A DNA stretch of 31,752 bases, from positions 1 through 31,752 of the IMG/VR virus record IMGVR_UViG_3300043410_001072, one strand, 5' to 3'. This DNA is from a virus. Below, piece by piece: positions 5,822 through 13,155 of this stretch. Position 1 is the first letter of the stretch, and every line of letters starts with the position of its first letter. The translations under genes were made by a program, and so were the position numbers. The notes under the pieces were generated by a model that had not been told where the DNA came from, did not search any database, and saw only the letters and a program-made list of their open reading frames with translations.

Positions 5822-6409
5822 ATGCCTTGGATTCAAAATATTGCACTCGTCGATGTTGCTCGTGGTCATCACATCCGTGTTGGCGAAAATTCTATGTTGA
5901 TCCAAATCGTGGATCCATGCATGGAGTTTCCGAAGCCTTTGCACAATTTCAAGGAAGTTCACCAATTTGAATTCCTCGATATCGAAGAAGATGGGTTGAC
6001 CAACAATGGTGATGGCACATGGACGGACATGAGCGAGTTTGCTATCACTGATGAGCAAGCTGACCGGTTAGTTGAACTGCTCGAACACGCACTGGCTAAC
6101 AGGATGGACGTAGTTGTTCACTGTCATGCCGGTGTATGCCGTAGTGGTGCAGTCTGTGAAGTTGGTGTCATGATGGGCTTTGACGATGCAGAGGCCTTCC
6201 GTAGTCCTAACTTGCTGGTCAAGCATAAGATGATGCGTAAGCTAGGTTGGACCTACGACGAAAACGAGCCGCACACTATCAATGGTGTAACGCTTCCTTC
6301 GGGCATTGTAGTTCCTCCTAAAGCAATTGACTGGACAACCCAAAACGAAAAAGTTTTTACACTGGCTCGAGAAAGAAAAGAGCGCAGAGAAAGAGAAGGA
6401 GATATTTAA
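5822..6409 (+). CDS. Dual-specificity/tyrosine-type protein phosphatase
   Basis: A 195-residue protein. The active-site loop is H100-C101-HAGVC-R107-S (the C-x5-R signature), with catalytic Cys101 and phosphate-binding Arg107. The aspartate-containing stretch around residues 58-80 could supply the general acid. The C-terminal tail is basic and charged (LARERKERREREGD). The start at 5822 follows the stop of the previous gene and gives the natural N-terminus MPWIQNIALVDVARG. It could dephosphorylate host proteins or RNA ends. TAATG overlap with the kinase gene downstream indicates coupled translation. Confidence 0.82.
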   Translation: MPWIQNIALVDVARGHHIRVGENSMLIQIVDPCMEFPKPLHNFKEVHQFEFLDIEEDGLTNNGDGTWTDMSEFAITDEQADRLVELLEHALANRMDVVVHCHAGVCRSGAVCEVGVMMGFDDAEAFRSPNLLVKHKMMRKLGWTYDENEPHTINGVTLPSGIVVPPKAIDWTTQNEKVFTLARERKERREREGDI

Positions 6410-6873
6410 TGCCTAAGTGCTATCAATTAATCGGCGTGCCCGGTGCGGGCAAATCTACTTGGATCGATAACCAAGACTGGGCATTGCCTTGCGCTAAAGT
6501 TAGCACAGACAAGTGGGTAGAAATTTATGCGAGAGAAGTAGGTAAGACCTACAATCAGGTATTTGTAGATTTTATGCCTACTGCTGTAGAACTTATGGCT
6601 AAAGAAGTAGTTGTGGCTCGTAGTATGGGTCGAGATATTATCTGGGATCAAACCAGTGTGTCTGAAAAGAGTCGACGCAAGAAGTTTAATATGTTGCCAG
6701 ACTACTATCACATTGCTGTAGTGTTTAAGACACCTGAGCACAAGGAATTGATGCGCCGGCTGATGAATCGTCCAGGCAAAGACATTCCGGATCACGTTAT
6801 TGCTAGTATGATTGCTAGCTTTGAAATGCCCTCTGAAGAAGAAGGCTTCAAGGAGATTTGGTACGCCAGTTGA
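6409..6873 (+). CDS. P-loop kinase (polynucleotide-kinase-like)
   Basis: A 154-residue protein with Walker A GVPGAGKST (9-17), a conserved STDKW segment, an internal IIWDQTSVS stretch and the C-terminal lid region RRLMNRPGKDIPDH. This is the AAA_33 / polynucleotide kinase 5'-kinase fold. A neighbouring RNA ligase (8491) and phosphoesterase suggest a place in RNA repair, but a nucleoside kinase cannot be excluded. Its stop TGA is part of the -35 box of the next promoter. The frame continues open beyond the TGA into the next gene. Confidence 0.8.
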   Translation: MPKCYQLIGVPGAGKSTWIDNQDWALPCAKVSTDKWVEIYAREVGKTYNQVFVDFMPTAVELMAKEVVVARSMGRDIIWDQTSVSEKSRRKKFNMLPDYYHIAVVFKTPEHKELMRRLMNRPGKDIPDHVIASMIASFEMPSEEEGFKEIWYAS

Positions 6874-6898
6874 CAGAAATGTCTTCTGGTGTTACAAT
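6870..6898 (+). promoter_or_regulatory. Sigma70-like promoter for a leaderless gene
   Basis: TTGACA, 17 bases, then TACAAT with an extended TGT. The -35 overlaps the stop of the kinase gene. Predicted start is at about 6905, two bases before ATG 6907, and there is no Shine-Dalgarno. Confidence 0.65.
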
Positions 6899-6906
6899 TA
6901 AAAATT

Positions 6907-7455
6907 ATGAGAACATTTATAACATCAGATTTACATTTCGGACACACAAACATCATGAAGTTCTGTCCACAATCACGTGCGCGGTTTCGCAATGACGTGA
7001 ACTATATGAACGAGCAAATGGTTGTAGAATGGAATAGCATCGTTGAACCAGAAGACTTGGTTTACATTTTGGGCGATGTAGCATTCTTGCCTGCCCAGAA
7101 GGCTGCTGAGTACGTAAACCGTTGTAACGGCACAAAGATTCTAGTTGAGGGCAATCACGACCGTAAGGCTTTAAATGACCCTACGTTCCGTAAATGCTTT
7201 AAGGAAGTCCACAAGTATTTGGATATCAACTACAACGGACACAAGTGCGTTATGTTCCACTATCCAATCGCAGAGTGGGATCAAATGCACCGCGGTGCAT
7301 TACATTTCCACGGACACTTACATGGCGGTATAAGTGGCTTAGAAAAGTACCGCGCTCGCGACATGGGCATGGATGCAACAGGAATGATTGTTGTCGAAAT
7401 GGAACGTGCAATCAACGATGCAATGACCGGGCAGGTTAAAGGGCATCATGTGTAA
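6907..7455 (+). CDS. Calcineurin-like metallophosphoesterase
   Basis: A 182-residue protein with the full metallophosphoesterase motif set: SDLHFGH near the N-terminus, GDVAF, GNHD, an H in MFHYPI, and GHLHGG. Two metal ions would be bound. Phage enzymes of this type can act on RNA or nucleotide phosphate ends. ATG 6907 (MRTFITSD) is chosen over the TTG at 6889 because the first motif starts right after it and the promoter at 6870 predicts transcription start almost on it, so the mRNA would be leaderless. It follows the kinase gene in the same frame. Confidence 0.9.
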   Translation: MRTFITSDLHFGHTNIMKFCPQSRARFRNDVNYMNEQMVVEWNSIVEPEDLVYILGDVAFLPAQKAAEYVNRCNGTKILVEGNHDRKALNDPTFRKCFKEVHKYLDINYNGHKCVMFHYPIAEWDQMHRGALHFHGHLHGGISGLEKYRARDMGMDATGMIVVEMERAINDAMTGQVKGHHV

Positions 7456-7458
7456 ATA
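7453..7458 (+). promoter_or_regulatory. TAAATA-N5-ATG late-type element
   Basis: TAAATA followed by AATGC and ATG at 7464, with no Shine-Dalgarno. It overlaps the stop codon of the phosphoesterase gene. Confidence 0.45.
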
Positions 7459-7463
7459 AATGC

Positions 7464-7691
7464 ATGAAATGGATTGATAACTTATTTAAACGTCCTGAAT
7501 CAGGAAAAGTAAAACTAAAGTTTATAGCCATAGACGAGGAGGGACAACCCTACGAGGATGTGGCTACAGTCCCCTATCATGACGGCTACAGCGAAGAAAA
7601 AGTCCGCAATGGATTTGCCCACTTTATGGAAGTAGGTCCTAAGCATAAAGTAGTAGAAATTATTATTCTAGAACGCACAATAAACCCTTGA
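7464..7691 (+). CDS. Hypothetical phage protein, leaderless start
   Basis: A 75-residue protein (MKWIDNLFKRPESGKVKLKF...). A beta-rich middle (KFIAIDEEGQPYEDVATVPY) and a helix-strand end give a compact soluble domain. No signal peptide or known motif is seen. Its only visible start signal is the TAAATA-N5-ATG element, and its TGA stop forms part of the TTGACA of the promoter for the HD gene. The function is unknown. Confidence 0.7.
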   Translation: MKWIDNLFKRPESGKVKLKFIAIDEEGQPYEDVATVPYHDGYSEEKVRNGFAHFMEVGPKHKVVEIIILERTINP

Positions 7692-7716
7692 CAATCTGGT
7701 AAAACCGTGTTATAAT
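7688..7716 (+). promoter_or_regulatory. Sigma70-like promoter with TGGTAAAA spacer element
   Basis: TTGACA, 17-base spacer, TATAAT, with extended TGT. TGGTAAAA is at 7697-7704, in the same spacer position as in the promoter at 5122. It drives the HD hydrolase gene at 7742, whose ribosome site is AAGGAG. Confidence 0.88.
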
Positions 7717-7741
7717 AAACGCAGTCGATAAGGAGAATAAC

Positions 7742-8278
7742 ATGGAAGGATTTACAATGGAACTTAGTGGAATGGATATCGTGCGTAAGGCACAGGTGTT
7801 CGCTACGGCTGCTCATGCGGCTGTTGGACAGAAGCGCAAGTACACCGGTGAGCCCTACATCGTTCACCCTGCAGAAGTTGCCAGTATCGTTGCAAGTGTA
7901 GAAGGTGCTACTTTTGATATGATTGCGGCTGCATGGCTTCACGATGTAATCGAAGACACTGGTTGCACTTTTACTGACGTCCACATGGCGTTTGGTATCG
8001 ACATCGCAACCCTTGTTGATTGGCTTACTGACGTTAGTCGTCCGGAAGATGGCAACAGAGCTACCCGGAAGGCTATTGACAGAGCGCACACTGCTCAAGC
8101 ACCTGCTGAAGCGCAAACAATCAAGTTGGCAGACTTAATCAGCAACAGCCGAAGCATCATGCAACACGATCCTGCTTTCGCTAAGACTTACTTAGAGGAA
8201 AAGAGATTGTTGTTAGAAGTAATGACAAAGGGCGATGCCGGATTAATGGCAGAAGCCCGCAAGTATATTGGAGATTGA
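7742..8278 (+). CDS. RelA/SpoT-type HD hydrolase (putative (p)ppGpp hydrolase)
   Basis: A 178-residue single-domain protein. It carries the hydrolase signatures of the RelA/SpoT HD domain: RKYTGEPYIVHP with H42, the H67-D68-x2-E71-D72 motif (HDxxED) in WLHDVIEDT, and D131 in KLADLISN. The HDxxED pair separates active hydrolases from synthetase-only members, and no synthetase domain is attached, so it is like the small alarmone hydrolases (MESH1-type). It would lower (p)ppGpp during infection. The best start is 7742 behind AAGGAG. Other nucleotides are possible substrates. Confidence 0.83.
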   Translation: MEGFTMELSGMDIVRKAQVFATAAHAAVGQKRKYTGEPYIVHPAEVASIVASVEGATFDMIAAAWLHDVIEDTGCTFTDVHMAFGIDIATLVDWLTDVSRPEDGNRATRKAIDRAHTAQAPAEAQTIKLADLISNSRSIMQHDPAFAKTYLEEKRLLLEVMTKGDAGLMAEARKYIGD

Positions 8279-8279
8279 A

Positions 8280-8498
8280 ATGAAATGGTTTTGGACCGAT
8301 GCGAAAGGCGTTAAGGCAGATGTCGAACGGCATCGTGCCAAAGAAGCCGAACTAGATGCTAGGATAGCAGAGCTCGAAGCTATTGCCGATCCTGGCCCTA
8401 TGGATATTGCTTGCCTAAGGACTTATCGTAGGTTCCGTGCGAGCCTGCTACAAAGCAAGGCAGAAGTAGTTACAAAGATTGGAAAGAAAAATGTTTAA
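8280..8498 (+). CDS. Hypothetical coiled-coil-like protein
   Basis: A 72-residue protein starting at ATG 8280, two bases after the HD gene stop. It is a helical, charged protein (VERHRAKEAELDARIAELEAIAD) that may form a short coiled coil, then a second helix. Its 3' end overlaps the RNA ligase start by 8 bases, so translation is coupled. It could be a small phage regulator, and no family is recognised. Confidence 0.68.
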   Translation: MKWFWTDAKGVKADVERHRAKEAELDARIAELEAIADPGPMDIACLRTYRRFRASLLQSKAEVVTKIGKKNV

Positions 8499-9390
8499 GG
8501 ATGAATTGAAGAAGTATGTTGCCGAATCTGGACTCGTGAATATGCGTCCTGCTGGCGACAATATCTTTGTCCTAAAGTACAAGAAGAAGGTGTTCTACGA
8601 TAACCTATGGAACGACTACATTGCAGAATGTCGTGGCTCCATTGTAGACGCCGACTTCAACTTAGTTGCATATCCTTTTACTAAGATCTATAACTATGGT
8701 ATCGAAAAGGAAGCACCAGTTCTGCCCGACTTTACACCAGTCACTGCATTCCGTAAGGTTAACGGCTTTATGGTATCTGCTACTTGGCATAATGGTGATG
8801 TCTTGGTGTCAACAACTGGCTCTACAGATAGCGACTACGTTGCTATGGCCAAGGAAATGATGCTGACTCATATGTGCTGGGCTGACTGGCAAATGGCATT
8901 CGCTAATGCAGATATGCAGGGCCTGACTGTAATGTTCGAATGTGTACATCCAAACGATCCACACATCGTTCCAGAAAAGGCTGGCATGTATGTGCTAGGC
9001 TATCGTGAAAACTCGTGGCGTTCAAAGGTAGGACACAATCCTAACGTTCTGAACATCATGAAGGAAGGGTTCAACTGTTTCGTGCCAGAACACTGGCGTG
9101 TTACAATGAGTGAACTTAAGACTATGGCCAAGGAATGTAAGCACGAAGGATTTGTATTCTATACTGAAAGCGGTGTGAGTGCTAAGATCAAGTCGCCATA
9201 CTACTTGACTTCAAAGTGGGTTGCTCGCAATCCACGTACAGACAAGTTGGTAGATTTGAACAAGGACATAAAGCACAATCTTGATGAAGAATACTACCCA
9301 CTAGTTGACGCTATCCGTGCTAACATTGTAGAGTACACAGCAATGGACGAGCAAGCTCGCCTAGCTTGGGTAAGGGAGCAACTAGCATGA
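8491..9390 (+). CDS. T4 Rnl1-type RNA ligase
   Basis: A 299-residue protein with the ordered motifs of ATP-dependent RNA ligase 1: the ECRGSIVD segment (46-53), motif I K89-V-N-G92 with the AMP-accepting lysine, FECVHP (motif IIIa region), EGFVFY (motif IV) and KIKSPYY (motif V). T4 Rnl1 is 374 residues, so the C-terminal tRNA-specific domain is shorter here. Such enzymes reseal tRNAs cut by host anticodon nucleases. With ten phage tRNAs, the kinase at 6409 and phosphoesterase at 6907, an RNA-repair role is likely. The next gene overlaps by ATGA. Confidence 0.9.
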   Translation: MFKDELKKYVAESGLVNMRPAGDNIFVLKYKKKVFYDNLWNDYIAECRGSIVDADFNLVAYPFTKIYNYGIEKEAPVLPDFTPVTAFRKVNGFMVSATWHNGDVLVSTTGSTDSDYVAMAKEMMLTHMCWADWQMAFANADMQGLTVMFECVHPNDPHIVPEKAGMYVLGYRENSWRSKVGHNPNVLNIMKEGFNCFVPEHWRVTMSELKTMAKECKHEGFVFYTESGVSAKIKSPYYLTSKWVARNPRTDKLVDLNKDIKHNLDEEYYPLVDAIRANIVEYTAMDEQARLAWVREQLA

Positions 9391-9596
9391 AGGACGAAAG
9401 TCATTTACCGGTAGCACAACAAAGCCTAGTATTTCGGTTACGGAAACGTGCCGAAATACGTAGGCAGATTCCCGGCCGTAAAAGCGTTGAGGAAGGGACG
9501 CCGGATCGTATAGCAGACCTGCTAGAAGAAGCGGCTGATGAGATTGAACGGTTAAAAGACACACTAGAAGAGTTTGATTCTCGTCCAGACTGTTGA
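9387..9596 (+). CDS. Small helical phage protein
   Basis: A 69-residue protein from ATG 9387, sharing ATGA with the ligase stop. It is basic at the start (RLRKRAEIRRQ) and has an acidic amphipathic end (RIADLLEEAADEIERLKDTLEE) of a kind common in short phage proteins next to regulatory or Ea-type genes. It probably forms coiled coils. No function can be assigned. Confidence 0.7.
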   Translation: MKDESHLPVAQQSLVFRLRKRAEIRRQIPGRKSVEEGTPDRIADLLEEAADEIERLKDTLEEFDSRPDC

Positions 9597-9604
9597 CCTG
9601 TCAA

Positions 9605-9610
9605 TAAATA
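9605..9610 (+). promoter_or_regulatory. TAAATA-N5-ATG late-type element (AATAAATAT)
   Basis: AATAAATAT, CTTC and ATG 9616. The same AATAAATAT-N4-ATG arrangement stands before 13953 and 16580 on the other strand. No Shine-Dalgarno is present. Confidence 0.6.
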
Positions 9611-9615
9611 TCTTC

Positions 9616-10530
9616 ATGAAGGTAACAAATATTCATGATGCATGGGGATCGATCATTGAGTTTGATGATCCCCATGATTTTTTTAAGTTCCCTAAAGGCT
9701 ACTGGAGAGATTTAATTTACCAGAGGAAACTGTTAATCTTTAAAAAGATGACCTTTGACCCGGTTCACTACGGAAAATTTTCTCATCACTTTGGTAGACC
9801 ATGGGAGTACGATGAATATTTTAATAGTGTAGAGAAACCTGTTAGTTTTTCTGACGGAAACTATGGTTACAGCTTTTCTGAATTCTTTAACGGACTACAC
9901 AAATCTAACAATCCAATTGGTGTCGACAATGACATGAATTGGCATGCTGACCTTCCAAACTACAAAGAAAAATCTTTTCCTTTTAGGGCGTTATGGATAG
10001 TTAAGAAACCTCAAAATTCTTCTGGAAATACTTTCTGGCTTAATGTAGAAAACTGCTTTGATCAATTAAGTCCAAATTTAAAAAGCCTTGCCCAAAGAAT
10101 AACAGTACTACAACAGAACTGGCATAGATACGGTACTGACAAGGACATATTTAATTTAATAAAAATTCATCCTGTTACAGGCAAGGAATCATTAAGGCTA
10201 AACTTTTACGCCAAACCCGATGTAAAGAATGCATGGATAATTAAAGTGTTTGTTGACGGTAAACCTCTTCCGGGGTGTAGCCTTATTCAAGAATATATTA
10301 ATGATCTGTTAAAACATAAAGAACTGTATCATTCACATACTTGGGATTTGCATGACATAGCAATCTACGACAATCACAGTTTTATACACGGAAGATCACC
10401 TGTAGAATTTAAAGATGATCCCGAGAACAATGAGAGAAAATTCTACCGAACTAACATTGATCACATGTCCGATATAGAATTTCAAAATGTAGAATTTCCC
10501 CCAGGTGTTTCAACATCAACAATTAAATGA
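9616..10530 (+). CDS. TauD/TfdA-type 2OG-Fe(II) dioxygenase
   Basis: A 304-residue protein. The early segment (LIFKKMTFDPVHYGKFSHHFG) is the family's N-terminal helix-strand region. Metal ligands are H110-x-D112 in NWHADLP and distal H258 in YDNHSFIHGRSP, and ERKFYRTNI carries the arginine for 2-oxoglutarate. TauD members hydroxylate small molecules such as sulfonates, amino-acid derivatives and natural-product intermediates. The substrate is unknown. The start is fixed by TAAATA five bases upstream. A strong hairpin follows the start at 9641-9676. The last 49 bases overlap the convergent hydroxylase gene. Confidence 0.87.
   Translation: MKVTNIHDAWGSIIEFDDPHDFFKFPKGYWRDLIYQRKLLIFKKMTFDPVHYGKFSHHFGRPWEYDEYFNSVEKPVSFSDGNYGYSFSEFFNGLHKSNNPIGVDNDMNWHADLPNYKEKSFPFRALWIVKKPQNSSGNTFWLNVENCFDQLSPNLKSLAQRITVLQQNWHRYGTDKDIFNLIKIHPVTGKESLRLNFYAKPDVKNAWIIKVFVDGKPLPGCSLIQEYINDLLKHKELYHSHTWDLHDIAIYDNHSFIHGRSPVEFKDDPENNERKFYRTNIDHMSDIEFQNVEFPPGVSTSTIK
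9641..9676 (+). repeat. 14-bp hairpin inside the start of the TauD gene
   Basis: CATGGGGATC (9641-9650) pairs with GATCCCCATG (9667-9676), extended by ATCA/TGAT across one bulged base, around a 7-base loop. It begins 25 bases after the ATG and would form in the mRNA close to the initiating ribosome. It may also be a DNA operator. Confidence 0.7.
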
Positions 10531-11057
10531 ATCCTTGCCTCATTACTTTCGTTAATTAATCCGTGATTACTCAAGTTGTTTAATCTGCATATGGTCTTAA
10601 CAGGCATGTGTTCTCGATTATTGTTACTATCAAAGAACTGAACTAACGGGTTGGTTATTAACGGAATATGATATCTTGAATGTTTTTCAAAGTAAGCGCC
10701 AGGATCAATATGCATGTTTATCTTTCCCTTTGGTTCGAGATGTACGATCATTATTCTGCCTAATTTTATTCCCTGCACTGTCGACATAATCCATTCAGCG
10801 GCTTTGTAATGTTCAGGAAACCTTTCTATAACTCCTTTATTATCAACGCAGTCAACAATAGATGAAAATTCGTCAATAGTCGTTGGCATCTTTGTAGATT
10901 TCGAAACATCGTGCGACCTAAGATGTATAGACGTGCTTGTTTTAAATACGCCTTGCTTTCTTCCATCTTGCACACGCTCCCAATCAATTTTCGATAATTC
11001 TGTTAAGCAATTATCAAAAATCTTATCAGGGACTTCTTTTATTACCTGAACTAACAT
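10482..11057 (-). CDS. Aspartyl/asparaginyl beta-hydroxylase-like oxygenase
   Basis: A 191-residue protein. RIMIVHLEPKGKINMHID (about 101-118) with H116-x-D118, RYHIPL (128-133) and NLSNHGL with distal H165, then R175 in EARIHLIVDV, match the Asp/Asn/Arg hydroxylase family of 2OG-Fe(II) enzymes. The ATG at 11057 is used. A TTG at 11087 is possible but would lie deeper in the upstream gene, which already overlaps by 32 bases. It is the last gene of the leftward transcript, and its 3' end runs 49 bases into the convergent TauD gene. Confidence 0.82.
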   Translation of the reverse strand: MLVQVIKEVPDKIFDNCLTELSKIDWERVQDGRKQGVFKTSTSIHLRSHDVSKSTKMPTTIDEFSSIVDCVDNKGVIERFPEHYKAAEWIMSTVQGIKLGRIMIVHLEPKGKINMHIDPGAYFEKHSRYHIPLITNPLVQFFDSNNNREHMPVKTICRLNNLSNHGLINESNEARIHLIVDVETPGGNSTF

Positions 11058-11925
11058 ATTTTTCTCGATATAATTTTTTCCACTCAACTAAACTTTCTTT
11101 AGCTTGGGCAGTTGTATCATTTAAATTAGACGTAGTATCTGTTACACCGTTTTCTTTAAAAATTCCCAATCCTCGTTGGTCCTTAGGAAAAATGAAGGCG
11201 AGTTTGTTTATTTTATTTAAAAAATCTAGAGTTGCAGAACTATTAGATACAATCAAATATTCGACAATAAACTTTTCCTGCACTCCTAAACATTCTTTCC
11301 AACTATTAATATTTTCAAACTTTTTATTCGAAGTGTTTGCTATCGCCACAGTGTCATTTCGAACATGTGCGGTGCCTATTGAAAAGGTAATGTCGATTCT
11401 ATCTCCAATTAAATCAACTAGCGCAGGCGAAACACCTCTGTACGGAACTTCGATAAAATTTTTATTTTTATTAATTATAAGTTCTGCCGCAGACGAACTT
11501 GCACTGTCTTTACCCGAAGTTCCGATAAAGAAATTTCTTTTATTATTTTTTAAATCGTTACAGGTTAAATTTCGTGTCCTACTTCCAATTAGAATGTAGG
11601 GAGTTTCTCCTATCATGCTCACTACAGCAAATTCATTTTCTTTAAAACTTCCTTTGACTATGTTTACAAAGTAAGAACTATTTGTGAACATCAATGTTTT
11701 GTTTGGGTTAGAAGAAAGCAATCTTTGGGTGCCAACTATTGACCCTGCACCTGTTACATTTTCTACAATCACTTCTTCACCTGCGTTAACTTCGATATAC
11801 CTTGCAAAGTTTCTTGCCATTTGGTCAACCGCTCCACCAGATGCAAACGGAACAATCATTTTAATCTGAGCCGTGGCAATTGAACAATATAATAAAATTG
11901 TAAAAATTAATAAATGTTTTTTCAT
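11026..11925 (-). CDS. Exported Bug/TctC-family solute-binding protein
   Basis: A 299-residue protein with a signal peptide (MKKHLLIFTILLYCSIATAQ; cleavage after TA or AQ). It then has the Bug signature: IVPFASGGAVDQMARNFARYI, VIVENVTGAGSIVGTQ, and a middle PYRGVSPALVDLIGDRIDITF. Family members are periplasmic binding proteins for carboxylates in tripartite tricarboxylate uptake, very numerous in betaproteobacteria. The length is close to the usual 320. The membrane partners TctA/B are absent here, so it may serve host transporters, or bind a metabolite or signal. It is a host-derived gene within a phage operon. Confidence 0.88.
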   Translation of the reverse strand: MKKHLLIFTILLYCSIATAQIKMIVPFASGGAVDQMARNFARYIEVNAGEEVIVENVTGAGSIVGTQRLLSSNPNKTLMFTNSSYFVNIVKGSFKENEFAVVSMIGETPYILIGSRTRNLTCNDLKNNKRNFFIGTSGKDSASSSAAELIINKNKNFIEVPYRGVSPALVDLIGDRIDITFSIGTAHVRNDTVAIANTSNKKFENINSWKECLGVQEKFIVEYLIVSNSSATLDFLNKINKLAFIFPKDQRGLGIFKENGVTDTTSNLNDTTAQAKESLVEWKKLYREKYVSSGNKRSP

Positions 11926-11939
11926 TGCATAAGACCTAA

Positions 11940-13154
11940 TTAAAATTTTAAAACTTTATGAGCATACCCTTTTATCGGAATCGAATTTGACGGAATACCA
12001 TCGGATAAAAAATGAAAATATGGTTCGTGATTTCTTAAAGCTACCTTTATTTTTTCAACAAACGCATTTCTATTAGGATGCTTGCTTCTAAAGAACCACG
12101 AATCCCGACTAGTAAAGAGTGCGCTACCTTTAATTTTATCATCTCCGAATTGTTCATGAGATACGTTTGGGTATATAATTTTTTCTAGTTCAGCTTTTTT
12201 AAGCCATCTTCCGGCGGCGTATTTTAAAGATGAATGGTGTTGAACAAAAGGCCCTGTATTAGCTAAATTATTATACTCTGTCAATCGTTGATCAGAATCT
12301 AAAATTTTAACAATCTCTTTAGAGACCATATGGGATTGCTTAATAGATATCTCTGGAAATTCTCGACTTATAAAAAATGCTTCATCGGTAAAGTTTTTTA
12401 AAGGATCTCCGTATATGTATTTTAAAAAATATGAGCGAGCACAGAAATCCTGGGCATAACTACAATATCTAAAAGAATAAAATTCATCATGAATTTCAAT
12501 ATGAGGTTTTTCCATCCCCCAGACATAAGCAATTTTTTTACCAGACTTACTGAGATTTAAATGATGCTCTTGTCTTATTTTTAACAAATGTGAACGTGCC
12601 GCCATTGCCCATGTGCTCATTACTCCATTACTAAAATAAAGAAAATTATCAAGGTAGTCCGAATCACCGTAGCAATCCTGTATAAGATCTCCTATATCAA
12701 ATATTGTGAATAGAGTATTTTTTAAATTTAAACTATTAACGTATGGAATTGCAGAGTTAAAGACTTCTTGATTAAATTTAGATGATTTATCTAAAAATTT
12801 TAAATTAGAAAAAGTTAAGATTTCATCTACTTCAATATTATTTTTTAAGAACGATTCTAAAACAACATGGCTATCGATACCACCACTGTATAGTACTACA
12901 ATATAATCATATTTTTCTCTTAACTGCTCTGCCCGTTTCTTATAGAGGCTGATTATATCTTCTGTGGGTTCTATTTGCCAATTTAACAACTTAGTATGAT
13001 CGTCATTGAAATTGAAATAAAGATCACTCAATGGAAGTTTATTGTTAAATGTGTGCTGCCAGGCTTCGTACTTGCTGAAGCTCTTGAAGTCGCCTACCTG
13101 ATAAAAACCAAACTTTGTTATTTCAGGATCATCAATAAAGAACCTAGGTTCCAA
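11940..13154 (-). CDS. PP-loop ATPase (asparagine-synthase-like)
   Basis: A 404-residue protein with the PP-loop S90-G-G-I-D-S95 in VVLYSGGIDSHVVLESF, the AMP/pyrophosphate-binding loop of N-type ATP pyrophosphatases. The rest resembles the synthetase half of asparagine synthase loosely; no N-terminal glutaminase (Cys2) domain is present. Such enzymes adenylate a carboxylate or base and add nitrogen or sulfur. It begins with TTG 13154, right after the desaturase stop, behind AGGAAG; no ATG is available. A second PP-loop enzyme lies at 14561, and the substrate is unknown. Confidence 0.8.
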   Translation of the reverse strand: MEPRFFIDDPEITKFGFYQVGDFKSFSKYEAWQHTFNNKLPLSDLYFNFNDDHTKLLNWQIEPTEDIISLYKKRAEQLREKYDYIVVLYSGGIDSHVVLESFLKNNIEVDEILTFSNLKFLDKSSKFNQEVFNSAIPYVNSLNLKNTLFTIFDIGDLIQDCYGDSDYLDNFLYFSNGVMSTWAMAARSHLLKIRQEHHLNLSKSGKKIAYVWGMEKPHIEIHDEFYSFRYCSYAQDFCARSYFLKYIYGDPLKNFTDEAFFISREFPEISIKQSHMVSKEIVKILDSDQRLTEYNNLANTGPFVQHHSSLKYAAGRWLKKAELEKIIYPNVSHEQFGDDKIKGSALFTSRDSWFFRSKHPNRNAFVEKIKVALRNHEPYFHFLSDGIPSNSIPIKGYAHKVLKF

Positions 13155-13155
13155 T

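Noticed and set aside
11058-11087. TTG start of the hydroxylase at 11087
   Set aside because: ATG 11057 is available, and the TTG would lengthen the overlap with the upstream gene without a ribosome site.
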